Shown here piece after piece: positions 1-8,613 of a stretch of 64,000 nt of DNA. The translations under genes and the position numbers were made by a program. Positions within the stretch are counted from its first letter, which is position 1. Each line of letters starts with the position of its first letter. Under the pieces are notes generated by a model, which was not told where the DNA came from, ran no database searches, and saw only the letters and a program-made list of their open reading frames with translations. Location: NCBI RefSeq assembly GCF_002138415.1, contig NZ_CP015612.1, positions 3,760,001-3,824,000 of the forward strand. Direction: 5' to 3'. Source of the DNA: Stenotrophomonas maltophilia (GTDB lineage Bacteria; Pseudomonadota; Gammaproteobacteria; Xanthomonadales; Xanthomonadaceae).

Positions 1-81
1 CTCACCGGCCATGTCCATCAACTGGCGGCGCCGACGCTTGTATTCGCCGGCCGCGATGCCGGTGCGCTGCTTGATATCCAT
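1..81 (-). CDS. pepP: Xaa-Pro aminopeptidase, N-terminal fragment
   Basis: Only the first 27 codons lie in the window; the gene runs off the left edge. The visible start reads MDIKQRTGIAAGEYKRRRRQ, which matches the beginning of aminopeptidase P (M24B metallopeptidase that removes residues before proline). Its ATG overlaps the ygfB stop by one base (TGATG), so the two are translationally coupled. The ygfB-pepP order is conserved in many gammaproteobacteria, which supports the call although no catalytic residue is visible. Confidence 0.75.
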   Translation of the reverse strand, partial: MDIKQRTGIAAGEYKRRRRQLMDMAGE

Positions 82-629
82 CAGTTCAGGCGCTGCCGAT
101 GGCGCGAGGCCAGCACCACGTCACCGTGCAGCAGCAGAACCGCCACGCGGATGAATTCCTCGATCTCCGACAGGGCTTCGTCATCGTCATCGCCACCGGC
201 CTCGAAATCCTCGCTGGAGGCACGCGCCAGGCTGGCCATGTCGGTCAGCGCTTCTTCGCCCTCTTCGGACAGGGTCGGGCGGCGGCCGCCGCTGCCCAGA
301 CCGAAGCCGCCCAGGAACGAACGGGTCCAGCTGAACATGGCATCGGCCTGCGCAGACACGTCGTCGCCGTCGGTCAGCAGCAGTTCGAAGGCGAAATCGC
401 GGTCTTCCAGCTGCTTGATGGTGGCCTGCAGCAACTGCCCCAGCACGCTGTCGGCGGCCACCGGCGGCAGGTTGTCGTCGGCCAGCACACGCGCCGGCCA
501 GTCATTGCCGGGGGCACCGCCGGCGGCCAGCCAGCCGCACAGTGCGCCGTGCAGCTCGGCAGCGGTAGCGCCCAGGCCCAGTTCCTGGCTGGCGCGGGTA
601 ACGTCGTCGACGGAGGGAAGTTCGGTCAT
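81..629 (-). CDS. ygfB: YgfB/YecA family protein (UPF0149)
   Basis: A 182-residue protein of the UPF0149 family. Its N-terminal helical part contains the family-typical ELHGALCGWLAAG stretch near residues 25-40, and the C-terminal third is very acidic (run of Asp and Glu near residues 150-160). In Pseudomonas, YgfB homologues act as regulators that dampen certain stress promoters; that role is only inferred here. I chose the ATG at 629 because the longer open frame upstream runs into the divergent TIGR02449 gene and lacks family similarity. It directly precedes pepP with a one-base overlap. Confidence 0.85.
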   Translation of the reverse strand: MTELPSVDDVTRASQELGLGATAAELHGALCGWLAAGGAPGNDWPARVLADDNLPPVAADSVLGQLLQATIKQLEDRDFAFELLLTDGDDVSAQADAMFSWTRSFLGGFGLGSGGRRPTLSEEGEEALTDMASLARASSEDFEAGGDDDDEALSEIEEFIRVAVLLLHGDVVLASRHRQRLN

Positions 630-782
630 CGTGCGGCTCGTTCGGAAAGGAAACCCGGGGCGCGCACGCGCGCGCCCGTGAGACCCGGTAGTGTAGCAAC
701 CCGACGGCATCCTCTCTGCGACCGTCAGGCCTTGCTGCGACAACGCTTGACCGCCCTTACCCGGCTTGCCTATCGTGCCCGC

Positions 783-1004
783 ATGGAACCCGCCGATCCC
801 CTTGCCCAGCTGCAGGACTTCGCTGCCCGCGTGGAAGCGTTGCTTGACCGCAACCAGCGCCTGGCCGAGGAGAACCGCAGCCTGCGTCACCAGCAGGAAC
901 AGCTGGTGGCCGAGCGCTCGACGTTGCTGGCCAAGAACGAACAGGCGCGCTCGCGGGTGGAAGCGATGATCAGCCGGCTCAAATCCCTGGAGCAGCACAC
1001 ATGA
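783..1004 (+). CDS. Short coiled-coil protein, TIGR02449 family (ZapB-like)
   Basis: A 73-residue, highly charged, almost entirely helical protein. Heptad-like Leu/Ala spacing (LLDRNQRLAEENRSLRHQQE, residues 20-39) predicts a continuous coiled coil, with no signal or membrane segment. Its stop overlaps the zapA start (ATGA at 1001-1004), so the two are almost certainly co-translated. The size, coiled coil and zapA coupling resemble ZapB, the divisome partner that links ZapA to MatP in E. coli. The family assignment comes from recognition; the ZapB-like role is inference. Confidence 0.8.
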   Translation: MEPADPLAQLQDFAARVEALLDRNQRLAEENRSLRHQQEQLVAERSTLLAKNEQARSRVEAMISRLKSLEQHT

Positions 1005-1297
1005 GCGCCGAACCGGTCAGTGTCCGCATCCTCGATCGTGAATACACCGTGGGCGTCGGCGGCGATGAACGCGACAGCCTGATGGCCGCCGCGCGCCTGC
1101 TCGATGCGCGCATGCGCGAGATCCGCGGCAGCAACCGCATGGCCGCGGTCGATCGCGTCGCCGTGCTGGCCGCGTTGAACCTGGCCCACGAACTGCAGCT
1201 GCTGCGCGACGAGAACGCCCGCCAGGCGGTGGCGCTGCAGCAGACGCTGGCCGACCTGAACCGGCGCCTGGACCGTGCGATTGACGGCGGTGCGTGA
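1001..1297 (+). CDS. zapA: Cell division protein ZapA
   Basis: A 98-residue ZapA: an N-terminal globular part with the motif VRILDREYTVGVGGDER (residues 7-23) and a C-terminal coiled coil rich in Leu and Arg. ZapA tetramers cross-link FtsZ protofilaments at midcell and promote Z-ring bundling. The length is normal for the family. It overlaps the preceding coiled-coil gene by four bases and is followed by 6S RNA and 5-formyltetrahydrofolate cyclo-ligase, the classic gammaproteobacterial order, which confirms identity. Confidence 0.93.
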   Translation: MSAEPVSVRILDREYTVGVGGDERDSLMAAARLLDARMREIRGSNRMAAVDRVAVLAALNLAHELQLLRDENARQAVALQQTLADLNRRLDRAIDGGA

Positions 1298-1381
1298 GAA
1301 ACGCGCATAACGCGTCTTCTCATATCTGAATTGGCACGGACTGTTGCCGACGAACGGCCTATCCAGATCCTGCGTGCTGGC

Positions 1382-1387
1382 TATAAT
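1382..1387 (+). promoter_or_regulatory. -10 box of the 6S RNA promoter
   Basis: A perfect TATAAT lies 7 bases before the predicted 6S RNA 5' end. No good -35 hexamer is seen at 17-bp spacing. This is the most consensus-like -10 in the zapA to 5-FCL gap. Confidence 0.6.
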
Positions 1388-1393
1388 GGCCAC

Positions 1394-1582
1394 GCGTTCT
1401 CTGCGGTACTCGACGGCATGTGCAAACATTCGCCTTGTCCCTTAAGAACGACACCGGGAGCGCGACAGCGCCGGGAGTGCAGGTCCGCCTTGTAGCGGGA
1501 AGCCCGATGGTTCTCCAGCGTTCCCACTTGAGCCCCCGGGTTCAAGGTCGTTTCGCATGCATCGACATTGCGGAGAATGCAA
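1394..1582 (+). ncRNA. ssrS: 6S RNA (SsrS)
   Basis: This non-coding stretch has the hallmarks of 6S RNA. The ends pair to a closing stem (TTCTCTGC at 1397-1404 with GCGGAGAA at 1570-1577, extended outward by three pairs). The interior can form a long imperfect hairpin mimicking an open promoter, and the locus lies between zapA and 5-formyltetrahydrofolate cyclo-ligase, the conserved ssrS position. 6S RNA binds the sigma-70 RNA polymerase holoenzyme and represses transcription in stationary phase. Ends are estimated from the stem and the upstream TATAAT, so they may be off by several bases. Confidence 0.85.
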
Positions 1583-1590
1583 TATTCCAG

Positions 1591-1626
1591 CAAGGGCGGC
1601 GTCTTCGGGCGTCGCCCTTGTTCTTT
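1591..1626 (+). terminator. Rho-independent terminator after 6S RNA
   Basis: The arms CAAGGGCGGCG and CGTCGCCCTTG pair (one G-U) around a short loop and are followed by TTCTTT. It ends the 6S RNA precursor or lies in the leader of the 5-FCL gene. Confidence 0.65.
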
Positions 1627-1663
1627 CCGGCACAATGACGGCTGATCCTTGCCGCACGCTGCC

Positions 1664-2253
1664 ATGACCGACCCGCGCCAGGCCCTGCGCCACGACCTGC
1701 GGCAACGCCGCCGCGACCTTTCCGCCGCTGAGCGCATCGCCGCCGCCGAATCCCTCGCCGATGCACTGCTGGCCCTGCCGTTCGCCCCGCGCGAAGGTGC
1801 CGTGGCCGGCTACTGGGCGCTGGATGGCGAGATCGCCCTGCACCGCTGGCAGCTGCAGCTGCCCGAGCGGCTCACCTACTGCCTGCCGGTGCTGGCGGGC
1901 GACGTGCTGCGCTTCGCACCGTGGCGCCCCGGGCAGCCACTGACCAGCAACCGCTACGGCATTCCCGAGCCGGACGTGGCGGTGGAAGACACCCTGGAAC
2001 CGGCGCAGATGGCGCTGGTGGTGACCCCGCTGGTGGGCTTCGACACGCAGTGCCGGCGGCTGGGCATGGGGGGCGGCTGGTATGATCGCAGCTTCGCCTT
2101 CCGCCACGATCGGCCGGCGCCGCCCTGGCTGGTCGGCGCTGCGTTCGCGGTGCAGCAGGTCGAGTCCTTGCCGGTGGCGTCGTGGGACGTGCCGGTGGAT
2201 GCGATCTGCACCGAAGACGGCACCCTGTTCCCCTCCGCTGCCCCCGTGAACGC

Positions 2254-2257
<4 letters not shown>
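1664..2257 (+). CDS. 5-formyltetrahydrofolate cyclo-ligase
   Basis: A 197-residue 5-FCL (FAU1/YgfA family), which converts 5-formyl-THF to 5,10-methenyl-THF using ATP. Visible family features are the basic N-terminus LRHDLRQRRRDLS, the central substrate region, and the C-terminal signature GMGGGWYDR (about residues 138-146). A TTG five codons upstream is possible, but the ATG at 1664 gives the standard length. It sits immediately 3' of 6S RNA, with which it is often co-transcribed. Its stop overlaps the start of the EVE-domain gene (ATGA). Confidence 0.9.
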
Positions 2258-2733
<476 letters not shown>

Positions 2734-2755
2734 TTCCCTGCCTGAGAGTTCTCCC

Positions 2756-3403
2756 ATGTCCGAAGCCAAGCGCCTGGCCGCCGAGAAAGCCATCGAGTAC
2801 GTTGAAGACGGCATGATCGTCGGTGTCGGCACCGGTTCCACCGTGGCCTATTTCATCGATGCCCTGGCCCGCATCCAGCACCGCATCAAGGGTGCCGTGT
2901 CCAGCTCCGAGCAGAGCACCGCCCGCCTGAAGCAGCACGGCATCGAGGTGATCGAGCTGAACCACAGCGGCAACCTGTCGCTGTACGTGGACGGCGCCGA
3001 TGAGTGCGATGCCAACAAGTGCCTGATCAAGGGCGGCGGCGCCGCACTGACCCGCGAGAAGATCATCGCCGAGGCCAGCGAGCGCTTCATCTGCATCGTC
3101 GACCCGAGCAAGCAGGTGCCGGTGCTGGGCAAGTTCCCGCTGCCGGTGGAAGTGATCCCGATGGCGCGCAGCCTGGTCGCCCGCCAGATCCGCGACATGA
3201 CCGGCGGCCAGCCGACCTGGCGCGAAGGCGTGGTCACCGACAACGGCAACCAGATCCTGGACATCCACAACCTGCAGATCACCGATCCGGAAAAGCTGGA
3301 GCGCGAGCTCAACCAGCTGCCCGGCGTGGTCTGCGTCGGCCTGTTCGCGCGCCGTCGCGCCGATGTGGTGATCGTCGGCGGCGAACCGCCGGTCGTGCTC
3401 TGA
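2756..3403 (+). CDS. rpiA: Ribose-5-phosphate isomerase A
   Basis: A 215-residue RpiA, interconverting ribose-5-phosphate and ribulose-5-phosphate in the non-oxidative pentose phosphate pathway. All family motifs are present: GTGSTV (residues 25-30), the catalytic DGADE near residue 80, and KGGGAAL followed by TREKI. The length is as in E. coli (219). It starts 22 bases after the EVE gene and lies in the same transcription direction, so it may be part of one operon from 5-FCL onward. Confidence 0.96.
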   Translation: MSEAKRLAAEKAIEYVEDGMIVGVGTGSTVAYFIDALARIQHRIKGAVSSSEQSTARLKQHGIEVIELNHSGNLSLYVDGADECDANKCLIKGGGAALTREKIIAEASERFICIVDPSKQVPVLGKFPLPVEVIPMARSLVARQIRDMTGGQPTWREGVVTDNGNQILDIHNLQITDPEKLERELNQLPGVVCVGLFARRRADVVIVGGEPPVVL

Positions 3404-3424
3404 CCTTCTGCAAGGATCCTGACG

Positions 3425-3871
3425 ATGTCGCTGTTGCGTTCGCTGCTGATGCTTCCGCTGCTGGCCCTGGCCGGCTGTGCCACCGACGCGGCCCGCCATT
3501 GGGTCGAGCTGGATGGCGCCCGCTACCAGGTCGAGCTGGCCACCAACGATGAAACCCGCGCGCGCGGGCTGATGTTCCGCGACCAGATGGCCGCTGACCA
3601 CGGCATGCTGTTCATCCACGACCGCGAAGAAATGCAGGCGTACTGGATGAAGAACACCAAGATCGCGCTGGACATCCTGTACTTCGACAGCCAGCGCAAG
3701 CTGGTCAGCCAGCAGCGCGACGTACCACCGTGCTCGGCTGGCGACATGTGCCCGCCCTACCCCAGCGGTGGCCCGGCGCGCTATGTGCTGGAGCTCAACG
3801 CCGGCCAGGCCGAGAAGCTCAAGCTGAAGGACGGCACCCAGCTGACCTTCGGCCCGGGCATCGAAAAGTAA
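3425..3871 (+). CDS. DUF192 family lipoprotein
   Basis: A 148-residue protein with a lipoprotein signal (MSLLRSLLMLPLLALAGC, lipobox Cys at residue 18) followed by a DUF192 domain. Typical motifs are RGLMFRDQMAADHGMLFIHD and MKNTKIALDILYFD. DUF192 proteins are small envelope or extracytoplasmic proteins of unknown biochemical role, often with conserved hydrophobic and acidic residues. The gene follows rpiA by 21 bases. Confidence 0.88.
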   Translation: MSLLRSLLMLPLLALAGCATDAARHWVELDGARYQVELATNDETRARGLMFRDQMAADHGMLFIHDREEMQAYWMKNTKIALDILYFDSQRKLVSQQRDVPPCSAGDMCPPYPSGGPARYVLELNAGQAEKLKLKDGTQLTFGPGIEK

Positions 3872-3943
3872 GGTGCGGCCGGGCTGCGCCCGGCACCCGC
3901 CGAATCAACATCAAAGGCAAAAGCTGGGCTACCGAGGGATGGC

Positions 3944-4041
3944 GGGGCGGTGTGGGCTTGCAGGACACGCCGTAAACCCATCCCTGGGGGCTCGTAGGCG
4001 CCATCCATGGCGCCTGCGGTCCTGCAAGCCCACACCGCCCC
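3944..4041. repeat. Long hairpin repeat element, copy A
   Basis: A 23-bp perfect inverted repeat (3944-3966 with 4019-4041) encloses about 50 bp that holds a second, nested palindrome (GGCGCCATCCATGGCGCC, about 3998-4015). A second copy of the whole element is at 48179-48276. Both lie in gene-free spacers. The rest of the 3872-4155 spacer contains one GTAG palindrome and no supported gene. Confidence 0.8.
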
Positions 4042-4060
4042 ACCTCTGACAGTTTCCGCA

Positions 4061-4084
4061 GTAGATCCATGCCATGCGTGGATG
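4061..4084 (+). repeat. GTAG-headed REP (SMAG-type) palindrome
   Basis: GTAG followed by the hairpin ATCCATGCCATGCGTGGAT. It matches the SMAG/REP pattern of Stenotrophomonas: GTAG tetranucleotide plus imperfect palindrome. Confidence 0.75.
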
Positions 4085-4155
4085 GGGGAACGATGACATG
4101 AGGAATTCACGCGACACCGCTTGAAACCGCCCGCGAATGACGCCAGTCTGTGGCC

Positions 4156-5001
4156 ATGCAGGACCGGATCACACTCCCCGACTGGGATGCACTGGCCGAC
4201 CTCGAAGACGAGGCGCTGCCACTGTTGCCGACCGCGCTGCTGATCGCGCGCGATGAATACCCCGATCTGCAGCCGTCCACCTATGACGCGCTGATCCAGA
4301 GCCATGTCGAGCACCTTCGCTCGGAAGTGGACAGCATCGAGAACAGCCCGCTGAAGATGGCGGCGATCAACCGCCACCTGTTCGACGAACTGGGCTACAG
4401 CGGCGACCACGACGAGTACTACGACCCGCGCAACAGCTACCTCAACCAGGTATTCGAACGTCGCCTGGGCAACCCGATCTCGCTGGCGCTGGTGCAGATG
4501 GAAGTCGCGCGCCGGCTGGGCATTCCACTCGATGGTGTGTCCTTCCCCGGCCATTTTCTGGTGCGCCTGCCGGTGGACGATGGCGTGCTGGTGATGGACC
4601 CGTTCAACGGTGGCCGCCCGTTGGACGTGGACGAGCTGCGCGAGCGGGCCAAGTCACATCTTGGTGGGCAGATGCCCGACGACCAGGTGCTGGCGCAGAT
4701 CCTCGACCCGGCGCCGGCGCGCGCGATCCTGATGCGCATGCTGCGCAACCTGCACGGCGTGTATGCCGAGGCCGGCGAATGGGACCGCGCCGCGCGCAGT
4801 GCCGACCGCCTGCTGAAGCTCGCCCCGGAGCAGGACGATGCGCTGCGTGACCGCGGCTTGGCCTACCTGCAGCTGGAGTACCTGGCCGGTGCCCGCCACG
4901 ACCTGGGGCAGTACCTGAAGCGCAATCCCGAGGCCAGCGATGCGCAGTGGCTGCGCGAGAAGCTGATCGACCTGGGCGGGCCGGTGCCGCGGCTGCATTG
5001 A
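4156..5001 (+). CDS. SirB1 family protein (transglutaminase-like with TPR)
   Basis: A 281-residue SirB1-family protein. The N-terminal two thirds is the transglutaminase-like domain, with the signature NPISLALVQMEVARRLGIPL followed by SFPGHFLVRL. The C-terminal part has TPR-like helices (YAEAGEWDRAARSADRLLKL). The domain pair is standard for the family; the biochemical activity has not been defined. I use the ATG at 4156 rather than the in-frame GTG at 4150; neither has a clear Shine-Dalgarno. Confidence 0.88.
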   Translation: MQDRITLPDWDALADLEDEALPLLPTALLIARDEYPDLQPSTYDALIQSHVEHLRSEVDSIENSPLKMAAINRHLFDELGYSGDHDEYYDPRNSYLNQVFERRLGNPISLALVQMEVARRLGIPLDGVSFPGHFLVRLPVDDGVLVMDPFNGGRPLDVDELRERAKSHLGGQMPDDQVLAQILDPAPARAILMRMLRNLHGVYAEAGEWDRAARSADRLLKLAPEQDDALRDRGLAYLQLEYLAGARHDLGQYLKRNPEASDAQWLREKLIDLGGPVPRLH

Positions 5002-5011
5002 GGATGTCGGT

Positions 5012-5099
5012 GTGTGGACCAACGGTCCACACCCACCCAACGGTCCGCACCCACCCCAACGGTCGCACCCACCGGTAGCGCCGGGCCATGCCCGGCGGC
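5012..5099. repeat. Cluster of small palindromes including a GTAG REP
   Basis: Three degenerate copies of a GTGTGGACC..GGTCCACACCC-type unit (5012-5070) are followed by a GTAG-headed palindrome with GCCGGGCCATGCCCGGC (5075-5099). It fills the convergent gap between the SirB1 and rubredoxin genes. Confidence 0.65.
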
Positions 5100-5107
5100 C
5101 CGGAAAC

Positions 5108-5299
5108 TCAATCGACCTCGACCATCTCGAAATCGGCCTTGGTCACGCCACAGTCCGGGCAGGTCCAGGTCTCGGGAATGTCCTCCCAGCGTGTCCCCGG
5201 CGCGATGCCCTCCTCCGGCAAGCCTTCCGCTTCGCTGTAAAGGAAGCCGCAGACTACGCACATCCAGGTGCGCAAGGTGGTGGGGGTGGCATCGCTCAT
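5108..5299 (-). CDS. Rubredoxin
   Basis: A 63-residue rubredoxin: two CxxCG knuckles (CVVCG and CPDCG) coordinate a single iron, with family motifs [18 protein letters not shown] and [13 protein letters not shown] between them. It acts as a small one-electron carrier; the partner reductase or oxygenase is not encoded nearby. The ATG at 5299 gives the usual length, whereas an ATG 17 codons upstream would add a non-homologous extension. It is divergent from thiE. Confidence 0.93.
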   Translation of the reverse strand: MSDATPTTLRTWMCVVCGFLYSEAEGLPEEGIAPGTRWEDIPETWTCPDCGVTKADFEMVEVD

Positions 5300-5366
5300 C
5301 GGATAATCAGGGCTGGATTCACGGGCCGCCATTGTCCCATCGCGGTCCACTCACCGGTAGCCATCG

Positions 5367-5993
5367 ATGATTTCTGCTTCCCCGGCGCCCCGCGGCGTCT
5401 ACCTGATCACCCCGGACGAGCCCGATACCGCGCGCCTGCTGGCCCGCACCGCACCGCTGCTGGCCGCGGGCGCCACCTGGCTGCAGTACCGCAACAAGAC
5501 CGCCAGTGACGCGCTGCGGCGCGAGCAGGCCACCGCCCTGCAGGCGCTGTGTGCGGAACACGGCGTGCCGCTGATCGTCAACGACGACCCGGCGCTGGCC
5601 AAGGCGGTCGGCGCGGCCGGCGTGCACCTGGGCGGCACCGACGGCGACATCCCCAGCGCGCGCGCCCTGCTCGGTGCCGAGGCCATCATAGGCGCCTCCT
5701 GCTACGACCAGCTGGCCAATGCCGAGAAGGCCGTGGCCGCCGGCGCCAGCTACGTGGCCTTCGGCGCGTTCTTCCCGACCACCACCAAGATCACCACCAG
5801 CCGCGCCCATACCGACCTGCTGCGGCAAAGCGCCGCACTGGGCGTGCCGCGGGTGGCGATCGGCGGCCTGACCCCGGACAATGTCGGTCCCATCATCGAC
5901 GCCGGCGCCGATCTGGTCGCCGTGGTCAGCAGCGTGTTCGCCGCCGAAGACCCGGTTGCGGTCCAGCGCGCCTACCTCGCCCAGTTCGCGTAA
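5367..5993 (+). CDS. thiE: Thiamine-phosphate synthase
   Basis: A 208-residue ThiE that couples HMP-PP and thiazole phosphate to thiamine phosphate. Motifs in order: QYRNK (substrate diphosphate binding, about residue 40), [29 protein letters not shown] and VVSSVF. The HMP-forming thiC is at 44-46 kb in this window, so the thiamine genes are dispersed. hemL starts 16 bases after its stop and is probably co-transcribed, a pairing seen in related genomes. Confidence 0.95.
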   Translation: MISASPAPRGVYLITPDEPDTARLLARTAPLLAAGATWLQYRNKTASDALRREQATALQALCAEHGVPLIVNDDPALAKAVGAAGVHLGGTDGDIPSARALLGAEAIIGASCYDQLANAEKAVAAGASYVAFGAFFPTTTKITTSRAHTDLLRQSAALGVPRVAIGGLTPDNVGPIIDAGADLVAVVSSVFAAEDPVAVQRAYLAQFA

Positions 5994-6009
5994 TGCCCAG
6001 GAAATCCGC

Positions 6010-7299
6010 ATGAACCACGACCAGTCCCACGCCCTGTTCTCCCGCGCCCAGCAGCTGCTGCCGGGCGGCGTCAATTCGCCGGTACGCGCGTTCAAATCGG
6101 TCGGTGGCGAACCGTTCTTCGTCGAGCGCGCCGACGGCGCCTACCTGTACGACGTCGATGGCAACCGCTACATCGACTACGTCGGTTCCTGGGGCCCGAT
6201 GATCGTCGGCCACAACCACCCGGCCGTGCGCCAGGCGGTGAAGAAGGCGATCGACAACGGCCTGTCCTTCGGTGCACCGTGCGCGGCCGAAGTGACCATG
6301 GCCGAGACCATCACCCGCCTGGTGCCGTCGTGCGAGATGGTGCGCATGGTCAACTCCGGCACCGAAGCCACGCTGTCGGCGATCCGGCTGGCGCGTGGTG
6401 CGACCGGCCGCAACCGCATCGTGAAGTTCGAAGGCTGCTACCACGGCCATGGCGACTCGTTCCTGGTCAAGGCCGGCAGCGGCATGCTGACCCTGGGCGT
6501 GCCGACCTCGCCGGGCGTGCCGGCAGGCCTGAGCGAACTGACCCTGACCCTGCCCTACAACGACTTCGAAGCGGCCACCGCACTGTTCGAGCAGCAGGGT
6601 GACGACATCGCCGGCCTGATCATCGAGCCGGTGGTCGGCAACGCCAACTGCATCCCGCCGCGCGAGGGCTACCTGCAGCACCTGCGCGAACTGTGCACGA
6701 AGCACGGCGCGCTGCTGATCTTCGACGAAGTGATGACCGGCTTCCGCGTCGCCCTCGGCGGTGCGCAGGCGCACTACGGCATCACCCCGGACCTGACCAC
6801 CTTCGGCAAGATCATCGGCGGTGGCATGCCGGTGGGTGCCTACGGCGGTCGTCGCGAACTGATGCAGCAGATCGCGCCGGCCGGCCCGATCTACCAGGCC
6901 GGCACGTTGAGCGGCAACCCGGTAGCGATGGCCGCTGGCCTGGCGATGCTGGAGCTGATCCAGCAACCGGGTTTCCACGCCGACCTGGCCGAGCGCACCG
7001 CGCGCCTGTGTGCCGGCCTGGAAGCGGCCGCTGCCGAAGCCGGCGTGGCCGTGACCACCACCTGCGTGGGCGCGATGTTCGGGCTGTTCTTCACCAGTGA
7101 GAAGGTGGAGACCTATGCGCAGGCCACTGCCTGTGACATTCCGGCGTTCAACCGCTTCTTCCACGCGATGCTGGACCAGGGCGTGTTCCTGGCACCGTCG
7201 GCGTACGAAGCCGGCTTCCTGTCCAGCGCGCACGACGATGCGGTGATCGAAGCGACGCTGGCCGCTGCACGCGTGGCGTTCAAGGCCGCCAAGGGCTGA
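6010..7299 (+). CDS. hemL: Glutamate-1-semialdehyde 2,1-aminomutase
   Basis: A 429-residue PLP enzyme making 5-aminolevulinate in the C5 heme pathway. It has the N-terminal [13 protein letters not shown], the GSA-specific [16 protein letters not shown], the cofactor-binding [11 protein letters not shown], and [18 protein letters not shown] with the Schiff-base lysine at about residue 267. The length matches the family (426-430). The frame is open further upstream inside thiE, but the ATG at 6010 is the canonical start. A large palindrome 13 bases after the stop may end transcription. Confidence 0.97.
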   Translation: MNHDQSHALFSRAQQLLPGGVNSPVRAFKSVGGEPFFVERADGAYLYDVDGNRYIDYVGSWGPMIVGHNHPAVRQAVKKAIDNGLSFGAPCAAEVTMAETITRLVPSCEMVRMVNSGTEATLSAIRLARGATGRNRIVKFEGCYHGHGDSFLVKAGSGMLTLGVPTSPGVPAGLSELTLTLPYNDFEAATALFEQQGDDIAGLIIEPVVGNANCIPPREGYLQHLRELCTKHGALLIFDEVMTGFRVALGGAQAHYGITPDLTTFGKIIGGGMPVGAYGGRRELMQQIAPAGPIYQAGTLSGNPVAMAAGLAMLELIQQPGFHADLAERTARLCAGLEAAAAEAGVAVTTTCVGAMFGLFFTSEKVETYAQATACDIPAFNRFFHAMLDQGVFLAPSAYEAGFLSSAHDDAVIEATLAAARVAFKAAKG

Positions 7300-7312
7300 G
7301 CCCGCTCTGCAC

Positions 7313-7378
7313 AAAAAGGGGACGGAGGGGATTAAGTCGTTTGTGCACAAACGACTTAATCCCCTCCGTCCCCTTTTT
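7313..7378. repeat. Perfect 66-bp palindrome (AAAAAGGGGACGGAGGGG family), copy A
   Basis: The 33 bases from 7313 are the exact reverse complement of the 33 bases ending at 7378, centred on GTGCAC. It lies directly downstream of hemL and ends in CCCCTTTTT, so it could work as a bidirectional terminator. A relative with a 47-base spacer is at 22320-22414. Confidence 0.85.
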
Positions 7379-7428
7379 CATCCACGCATGGCGTGGATCT
7401 ACCAGTAGAGCCACGCCATGCGTGGCTG
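7379..7428. repeat. Head-to-head pair of GTAG REPs
   Basis: Two SMAG-type palindromes in inverted orientation (7379-7402 ending in CTAC, and 7405-7428 starting GTAGAG), sharing the core CCACGCCATGCGTGG. They fill the convergent gap after hemL. Confidence 0.75.
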
Positions 7429-7431
7429 CAT

Positions 7432-7881
7432 TCAACCGAAGATGAACTTGCCCTTCATCATCGCGAAGTGGCCGGGGAACGAGCAGAAGAAGGTGTAGTC
7501 ACCGCCCTTCTGCAGGCCCTGGGTAGAGAAGCGCACGCGCGTGGTCTCGCCGCCGCCGATCACCTTGGTGTGTGCCAGCACACGCTTGTCGGCCTTCGGC
7601 AGGTAGCTGTCGGCCAGGGTCATGCGCATGCCCGCCATCGCCACCGGCTGGTAGTCGGCGGTGCGGGTCAGCACCCAGTTGTGGCCCATCGCGGTAGCGG
7701 CCAGCTTGCCGGTGTGGCGCAGGGTCAGGTCGACGGCGGTGCAGTCGGCCGCCACCTTGATCTCGCGGCTGCTGAAGCTCATCTGGTCGGTGCTGTCGAT
7801 GCTCACCGCGCACACCCGCGCCATCGCCGACGGCGCCAGCATCAGCGCGCCCAGTCCCACTGCCACCATCCAAGCCTTCAT
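7432..7881 (-). CDS. Azurin (type 1 blue copper protein)
   Basis: A 149-residue precursor with a Sec signal (MKAWMVAVGLGALMLAPSAMA) and a mature azurin of about 128 residues. Copper ligands are recognisable: His in GHNW, and Cys, His and Met in FFCSFPGHFAMMKG. The disulfide cysteines of azurin (near the mature N-terminus and in AADC) are also present. It serves as a periplasmic electron carrier. The start at 7881 is preceded by AGGAG at good spacing. Confidence 0.95.
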   Translation of the reverse strand: MKAWMVAVGLGALMLAPSAMARVCAVSIDSTDQMSFSSREIKVAADCTAVDLTLRHTGKLAATAMGHNWVLTRTADYQPVAMAGMRMTLADSYLPKADKRVLAHTKVIGGGETTRVRFSTQGLQKGGDYTFFCSFPGHFAMMKGKFIFG

Positions 7882-8004
7882 CGTTGCATCTCCTGCGGAT
7901 TCAAGCGCCATTCTAGGCAGGCCCCTGTGGCCGCGTCTGCGACCGTCTGTCGCATGCCAACTCCAGGGTTTCCCGCGCACTCACCGCAGTGGCATGCTCG
8001 GGCG

Positions 8005-8607
8005 ATGCGGATCGATCTGTTACTGCTGGATGTGGATGGCGTTCTGGTGCAGTACCAGCGCGCGCAACGCGTGCTGCACCTGGCGCAGGCGCTGGAGGTT
8101 CCTACGCCGGCCGTGCAGGCCGCGCTGTACGACAGCGGGCTGGAAGCCGCGCACGACAACGGCACGCTGGATGGCCCAGCCTATCTGGCGCGATTAGGGG
8201 AGCTTCTGGGCACGACTGTCGATGTGACGACATGGACCGCCGCGCGCCAGGCCGCCAGCCATCCGCAGCACGCGGTGCTGCAGCGACTGCAGGACCTGCA
8301 GTTGCCGCTGGCCGTACTGACCAACAATGGCGCAATGGTGGTACAGGCGTTGCCCATCCTGTTGCCGGAACTGTTCCCTGCGCTGCAGGGCCGCGTGTTC
8401 TGCAGCGCCGATTTCGGCCTGCGCAAACCGGCGCCGGAAGTCTTCCTGCGCACGCTTGAGGTACTCGGCGTGGCGCCTTCGCACGCGCTGTTCGTCGATG
8501 ACCTGTTCGCCAATGTGCGTGGCGCGCGCGCCGCCGGCCTGCACGCGGAGACCGTGCGCGATGGCCGTGGGCTGGGCAAGGTGTTGAAGCGTTACCAGAT
8601 TGCGTGA
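8005..8607 (+). CDS. HAD superfamily hydrolase
   Basis: A 200-residue haloacid dehalogenase-like phosphatase, subfamily IA. Motif I is LLLDVDGVLV (nucleophile Asp at residue 8), motif II is LTNNG, motif III the Lys in LRKPAPEVF, and motif IV HALFVDDLFANV. The cap is a short helical insertion after motif I. The substrate cannot be read from sequence; the set resembles YihX/epoxide-hydrolase-like phosphatases. The longer upstream frame overlaps the azurin gene and is not used. Confidence 0.88.
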   Translation: MRIDLLLLDVDGVLVQYQRAQRVLHLAQALEVPTPAVQAALYDSGLEAAHDNGTLDGPAYLARLGELLGTTVDVTTWTAARQAASHPQHAVLQRLQDLQLPLAVLTNNGAMVVQALPILLPELFPALQGRVFCSADFGLRKPAPEVFLRTLEVLGVAPSHALFVDDLFANVRGARAAGLHAETVRDGRGLGKVLKRYQIA

Positions 8608-8613
8608 ACCACT

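Noticed and set aside
7393-8004. N-terminal extension of the HAD hydrolase gene
   Set aside because: The in-frame extension crosses the whole azurin gene on the opposite strand; the HAD domain starts at MRIDLLLLDVDG.
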